A DNA stretch of 64,000 nucleotides, from NCBI GenBank assembly GCA_038106575.1, contig JAYOED010000001.1:1-64000 (forward strand), read 5' to 3'. Of the stretch, positions 61,343 to 64,000 are shown in pieces. Position 1 is the stretch's first letter, and every line of letters begins with the position of its first letter. A model generated the notes under the pieces. That model saw only the letters and a list, made by a program, of their open reading frames with translations, was not told the origin of the DNA and ran no database searches. The position numbers and the translations under genes are program-made. The DNA comes from Ga0077527 sp038106575. Lineage in GTDB: Bacteria; Pseudomonadota; Gammaproteobacteria; Burkholderiales; SG8-41.

Positions 61343-63085
61343 ATGACCACCGCGCCCGCCGACGCCCGAACCCTGATCGCCGGATTGGTTCAGGCTGCGC
61401 TCGAAAAAATCGCCCCCGCAGGGACATCCGCGGCGATTCATCTTGAACGACCCAAGATGGCACAACATGGCGACTTTGCCTGTAACGTCGCCATGCAGCT
61501 TGCGAAGACGCTGCGTGCCAATCCGCGCGCAATTGCCCAGCAACTGGTTGCCGTACTTCCGGATTCACCTTTGATTGAAAAAGCTGAGGTGGCCGGAGCC
61601 GGATTCATCAACCTGTTCCTCACACAATCCTACAAACAGCAGATTGTCGGCCGAGTGCTCATTGCCGGAGAGCGCTACGGTTGCAGCAACCTTGGACAAG
61701 ACAAAAAAACGCAGGTGGAATTCGTATCCGCTAATCCGACGGGACCGCTACACGTCGGGCACGGGCGCGGAGCGGCTTATGGCGCCAGCCTAGCTGCTAT
61801 TCTGCAGGCGGCGGGATTCGACGTGAGCCGCGAGTACTACGTCAATGATGCCGGGCGGCAGATGGATATCCTGGCGTTATCGACATGGCTGCGCTACATC
61901 GAACAGGGCGGGGAAAGCGTGCTGTTCCCCTCCAATGCCTATCGGGGTGACTACGTGCGCGCCATGGCCGCTGATTTGCGCAAACTGAACGGCGGCCAGT
62001 ATCAAAAATTCTGGGCCGAGGCGAGCAAGGACGCGGCTGATGCCGCGAGTGATCCCGAACGCCACCTGGATGACCTGATCGCCAATGCCAAGCGCCTGCT
62101 GGGAGTAGGCTATGCGGTTGTGCACCGCTTTGCCCTGGCAGCCCAGCTGAAAGATTGCAAAGACGATCTCGCTGAATTCGGTGTAACGTTTGACCGCTGG
62201 TTCTCCGAATATTCCCTGTTCGAGTCCGGTCATGTTGAGAGTGCGGTACGCGAACTCGAGCAGCGCGATCATGTTTATCTGAAAGAAGGCGCGAAATGGT
62301 TCCGCTCAACAGCGTTCGGCGACGAAAAAGACCGGGTCATGCAGCGGGAAAACGGCCAGTACACCTACTTTGCAAGCGATATCGCCTACCATGTCGATAA
62401 ATTCAGGCGCGGTCTTGATCTGGTTATCGACGTCTGGGGCGCAGACCATCACGGCTATATTGCACGCGTTAAGGGCGCATTGACGGCGCTCGGTTTGGAA
62501 TCTTCGCGGCTGAATGTCGCCCTGGTGCAGTTCGCGGTGCTTTACAGAAACGGCCAGAAAGCGCAAATGTCGACCCGTTCGGGTGAATTCGTCACGCTGC
62601 GCGAATTGCGCAATGAAGTGGGCAATGATGCCGCCCGTTTTTTTTATGTGATGCGCAAAAGCGACCAGCATCTCGATTTCGATCTGGATCTAGCCAAGTC
62701 ACGCAGCAACGAAAACCCGGTTTATTACATCCAGTACGCTCACGCGCGTGTCTGCAGCGTTCTAGAACAATGGGGTGGCGACGAAGCCGCCCTGCGTAAT
62801 GTCAACGTTGCGCCCTTGACGTCAACTCACGAAGCGGCGCTGCTGAAAAGCCTGATGGAATATCCGGACGTCATCGAGAATGCCGCTAAGGACTTGGCAC
62901 CGCACAGCCTGGCGTTTTATCTCAAGGAACTCTCCGGTGAGTTCCACAGTTATTACAATGCCGAGCGTTTTCTGGTTGAGGATACTGCGCTTACCGCCGC
63001 GCGCCTGGCGCTGGCACTGGCAGTACGCCAGGTGCTGCGCAACGGCCTGTCACTACTGGGTGTGACCGCACCGGAAAAAATGTAA
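61343..63085 (+). CDS. argS: Arginyl-tRNA synthetase
   Basis: ArgS is the class I enzyme charging tRNA-Arg. The 580 residues include the N-terminal additional domain (HGDFACNVAMQLAK), the HIGH motif as HVGH in NPTGPLHVGHGRGAAYG, and the AQMSTRSGEFVTLRELR segment at the KMSK site. The C-terminal anticodon-binding domain ends RQVLRNGLSLLGVTAPEKM. Length is typical. It follows priA by 111 bases and precedes the SPOR-protein gene by nine. Confidence 0.96.
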   Translation: MTTAPADARTLIAGLVQAALEKIAPAGTSAAIHLERPKMAQHGDFACNVAMQLAKTLRANPRAIAQQLVAVLPDSPLIEKAEVAGAGFINLFLTQSYKQQIVGRVLIAGERYGCSNLGQDKKTQVEFVSANPTGPLHVGHGRGAAYGASLAAILQAAGFDVSREYYVNDAGRQMDILALSTWLRYIEQGGESVLFPSNAYRGDYVRAMAADLRKLNGGQYQKFWAEASKDAADAASDPERHLDDLIANAKRLLGVGYAVVHRFALAAQLKDCKDDLAEFGVTFDRWFSEYSLFESGHVESAVRELEQRDHVYLKEGAKWFRSTAFGDEKDRVMQRENGQYTYFASDIAYHVDKFRRGLDLVIDVWGADHHGYIARVKGALTALGLESSRLNVALVQFAVLYRNGQKAQMSTRSGEFVTLRELRNEVGNDAARFFYVMRKSDQHLDFDLDLAKSRSNENPVYYIQYAHARVCSVLEQWGGDEAALRNVNVAPLTSTHEAALLKSLMEYPDVIENAAKDLAPHSLAFYLKELSGEFHSYYNAERFLVEDTALTAARLALALAVRQVLRNGLSLLGVTAPEKM

Positions 63086-63094
63086 GATTGCCGC

Positions 63095-63685
63095 GTGAGC
63101 AGAGACTACAAAGGCGGTGAACGCAAAAGTACGCCCCGCGGCAGCGGCAAATCGCTGTTTATCGGTATACTAATTGGCCTGGTGGTCGGTCTTGGTTTAG
63201 CTTTTGGCGTCGCCTGGTACATCAACAAGATGCCTAGCCCGTTCCGGCAGAAAGCATCCGCCACCAAGTCCGAAACCGTAAAGCCTGCGGCGATAGACTC
63301 GCCTGAAGCAACGGATAAAACCGGCGAATCCGCCAAGGCCAAACCACGATTCGATTTTTACAAAATTCTGCCCGGTGTCGAGGAAACGGCCACGGACCAG
63401 CAATTGCGTGAAGCCCATGCCGCCAAAATCAAGTCACGTGAATCGTTCTACCTGCAGGCCGGTGCTTTCCAGAGTGCCCCGGATGCGGACAACCTGAAGG
63501 CCCGGCTGGCACTGATCGGCATGCAGGCCTCCATCCAGACCACGGAACTGCCGGACCGCGGCACCTGGCATCGGGTACGCATCGGTCCCTATGGCAATGT
63601 CGAGGAACTTAACCGTGCCCGCGATGCTCTGAAGAAAAACAGTATCGACACGACCTTGATCAAGGTTCGCGACGCCGGAAAATGA
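63095..63685 (+). CDS. SPOR-domain membrane protein
   Basis: The 196-residue protein has a basic cytoplasmic N-terminus, one transmembrane helix (about 21-44, LFIGILIGLVVGLGLAFGVA) and a linker. A C-terminal SPOR domain follows, FYLQAGAFQSAPDADNLKAR to RIGPYGNVEELNRARDAL, that binds denuded glycan strands at the division septum. The layout is FtsN-like. The start is GTG at 63095. The argS-SPOR-dsbA order is common in Betaproteobacteria. Confidence 0.9.
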   Translation: MSRDYKGGERKSTPRGSGKSLFIGILIGLVVGLGLAFGVAWYINKMPSPFRQKASATKSETVKPAAIDSPEATDKTGESAKAKPRFDFYKILPGVEETATDQQLREAHAAKIKSRESFYLQAGAFQSAPDADNLKARLALIGMQASIQTTELPDRGTWHRVRIGPYGNVEELNRARDALKKNSIDTTLIKVRDAGK

Positions 63686-63705
63686 CGTTTTCTTATGGAG
63701 ACCCC

Positions 63706-64000
63706 ATGAAACTCACCGTTCTGTTCCGGCACCTTTTTATGGCGGGAAGTTTGATTCTGTTCATCACCGCGTCCCAGGCCACACAACCGGTTGCCGGTAA
63801 AGACTACACGCTGGTGAAACCGCCACAGCTTACAGACAGCGGCGCCAAAATTGAAGTGCTGGAGTTTTTTTATTACGGTTGCCCGCATTGCAGCAACCTG
63901 CAGCCATCGCTTAAAACCTGGCTGAAGAAATTGCCGACCGATGTCGAATTCCGGCGCATGCCAGCCATATTCCAAGATGGATGGGCGCCGCTGACCAAGG
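63706..64000 (+). CDS. dsbA: Thiol:disulfide interchange protein DsbA, cut by the window end
   Basis: Only the first 98 codons are in the window. A signal peptide (about 1-25) precedes a thioredoxin fold with IEVLEFFYYGCPHCSNLQP, whose CPHC is the DsbA active-site motif. GGAG at 697-700 of the 63-kb line (63697-63700) supports the ATG at 63706. DsbA forms disulfides in exported proteins, LptD being one candidate client. Confidence 0.93.
   Translation, partial: MKLTVLFRHLFMAGSLILFITASQATQPVAGKDYTLVKPPQLTDSGAKIEVLEFFYYGCPHCSNLQPSLKTWLKKLPTDVEFRRMPAIFQDGWAPLTK

Noticed and set aside
1..64000. CRISPR arrays, prophage, insertion sequences, tRNA or rRNA genes
   Set aside because: No regularly spaced repeats, transposase or phage genes, or tRNA/rRNA-like sequences were seen on either strand.

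Overview
The window is a 64 kb scaffold piece from a betaproteobacterium. The gene order is the best evidence: dusB-fis-purH-purD-hemF, amgK/murU divergent from lptD-surA-pdxA-rsmA, thiD-thiE-hemL, engB-hemB, and ponA / pilM...pilQ-aroK-aroB-dgt-gltB-gltD-hemE-priA-argS-SPOR-dsbA are blocks known from Betaproteobacteria. Two N runs (7534-7543 and 60007-60106), each flanked by duplicated sequence, show that this is a draft, probably metagenomic, assembly. No phage, insertion sequence, CRISPR array, rRNA or tRNA was seen.

Layout. 0.4-5.7 kb: a c-type cytochrome and a complete branched-chain amino acid ABC transporter (livJHMGF) behind a strong sigma70-type promoter. 5.7-11.4 kb: a response-regulator relic, then the minus-strand dusB-fis-purH-purD-hemF run; purD is damaged by an assembly join carrying a foreign cheA piece. 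11.7-16.3 kb: ubiH-like hydroxylase, pepP, a hypothetical gene, and the murU/amgK peptidoglycan-recycling pair. 16.4-21.9 kb: lptD-surA-pdxA-rsmA. 21.9-26.1 kb: glyoxalase I, rubredoxin, thiD-thiE-hemL, and an rRNA pseudouridine synthase. 26.2-29.3 kb: small accessory genes, several of them frameshifted or interrupted.

29.4-39.5 kb is the most distinctive accessory region. A minus-strand operon encodes a stand-alone biotinyl protein, two PccB-type carboxyltransferases, a biotin carboxylase, a two-subunit ADP-forming acyl-CoA synthetase and an iron-type alcohol dehydrogenase. A GntR/FCD regulator and a crotonase-family gene are divergent from it, and the shared promoter region holds a clear palindrome. 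It looks like an inducible pathway that oxidises an alcohol, activates an acid to its CoA ester and carboxylates it; the substrate cannot be read from the sequence.

39.5-46.7 kb: an SH3-type exported protein, a broken glycerophosphodiesterase, cytochrome c4, engB, hemB, a nucleotidyltransferase-like protein and ponA. Between engB and hemB, the minus strand carries three perfect hairpins, two of them followed by U-runs, with C-rich anti-Shine-Dalgarno-like loops. This is a strong candidate small RNA. 47.0-48.3 kb: pilM and pilQ survive only as relics joined by a deletion, so type IV pilus assembly from this locus is lost. 48.4-64 kb: aroK, aroB, dgt, gltB, gltD, hemE, a spacer with DnaA-box-like sites, priA (split by a gap that can be closed exactly), argS, a SPOR-domain protein and the start of dsbA.

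Taken together, core biosynthesis and translation genes are intact, while several accessory, signalling and pilus genes are eroded. Some single-base lesions lie in homopolymers and may be sequence errors; the pilM-pilQ deletion and multiple stops are harder to explain that way.
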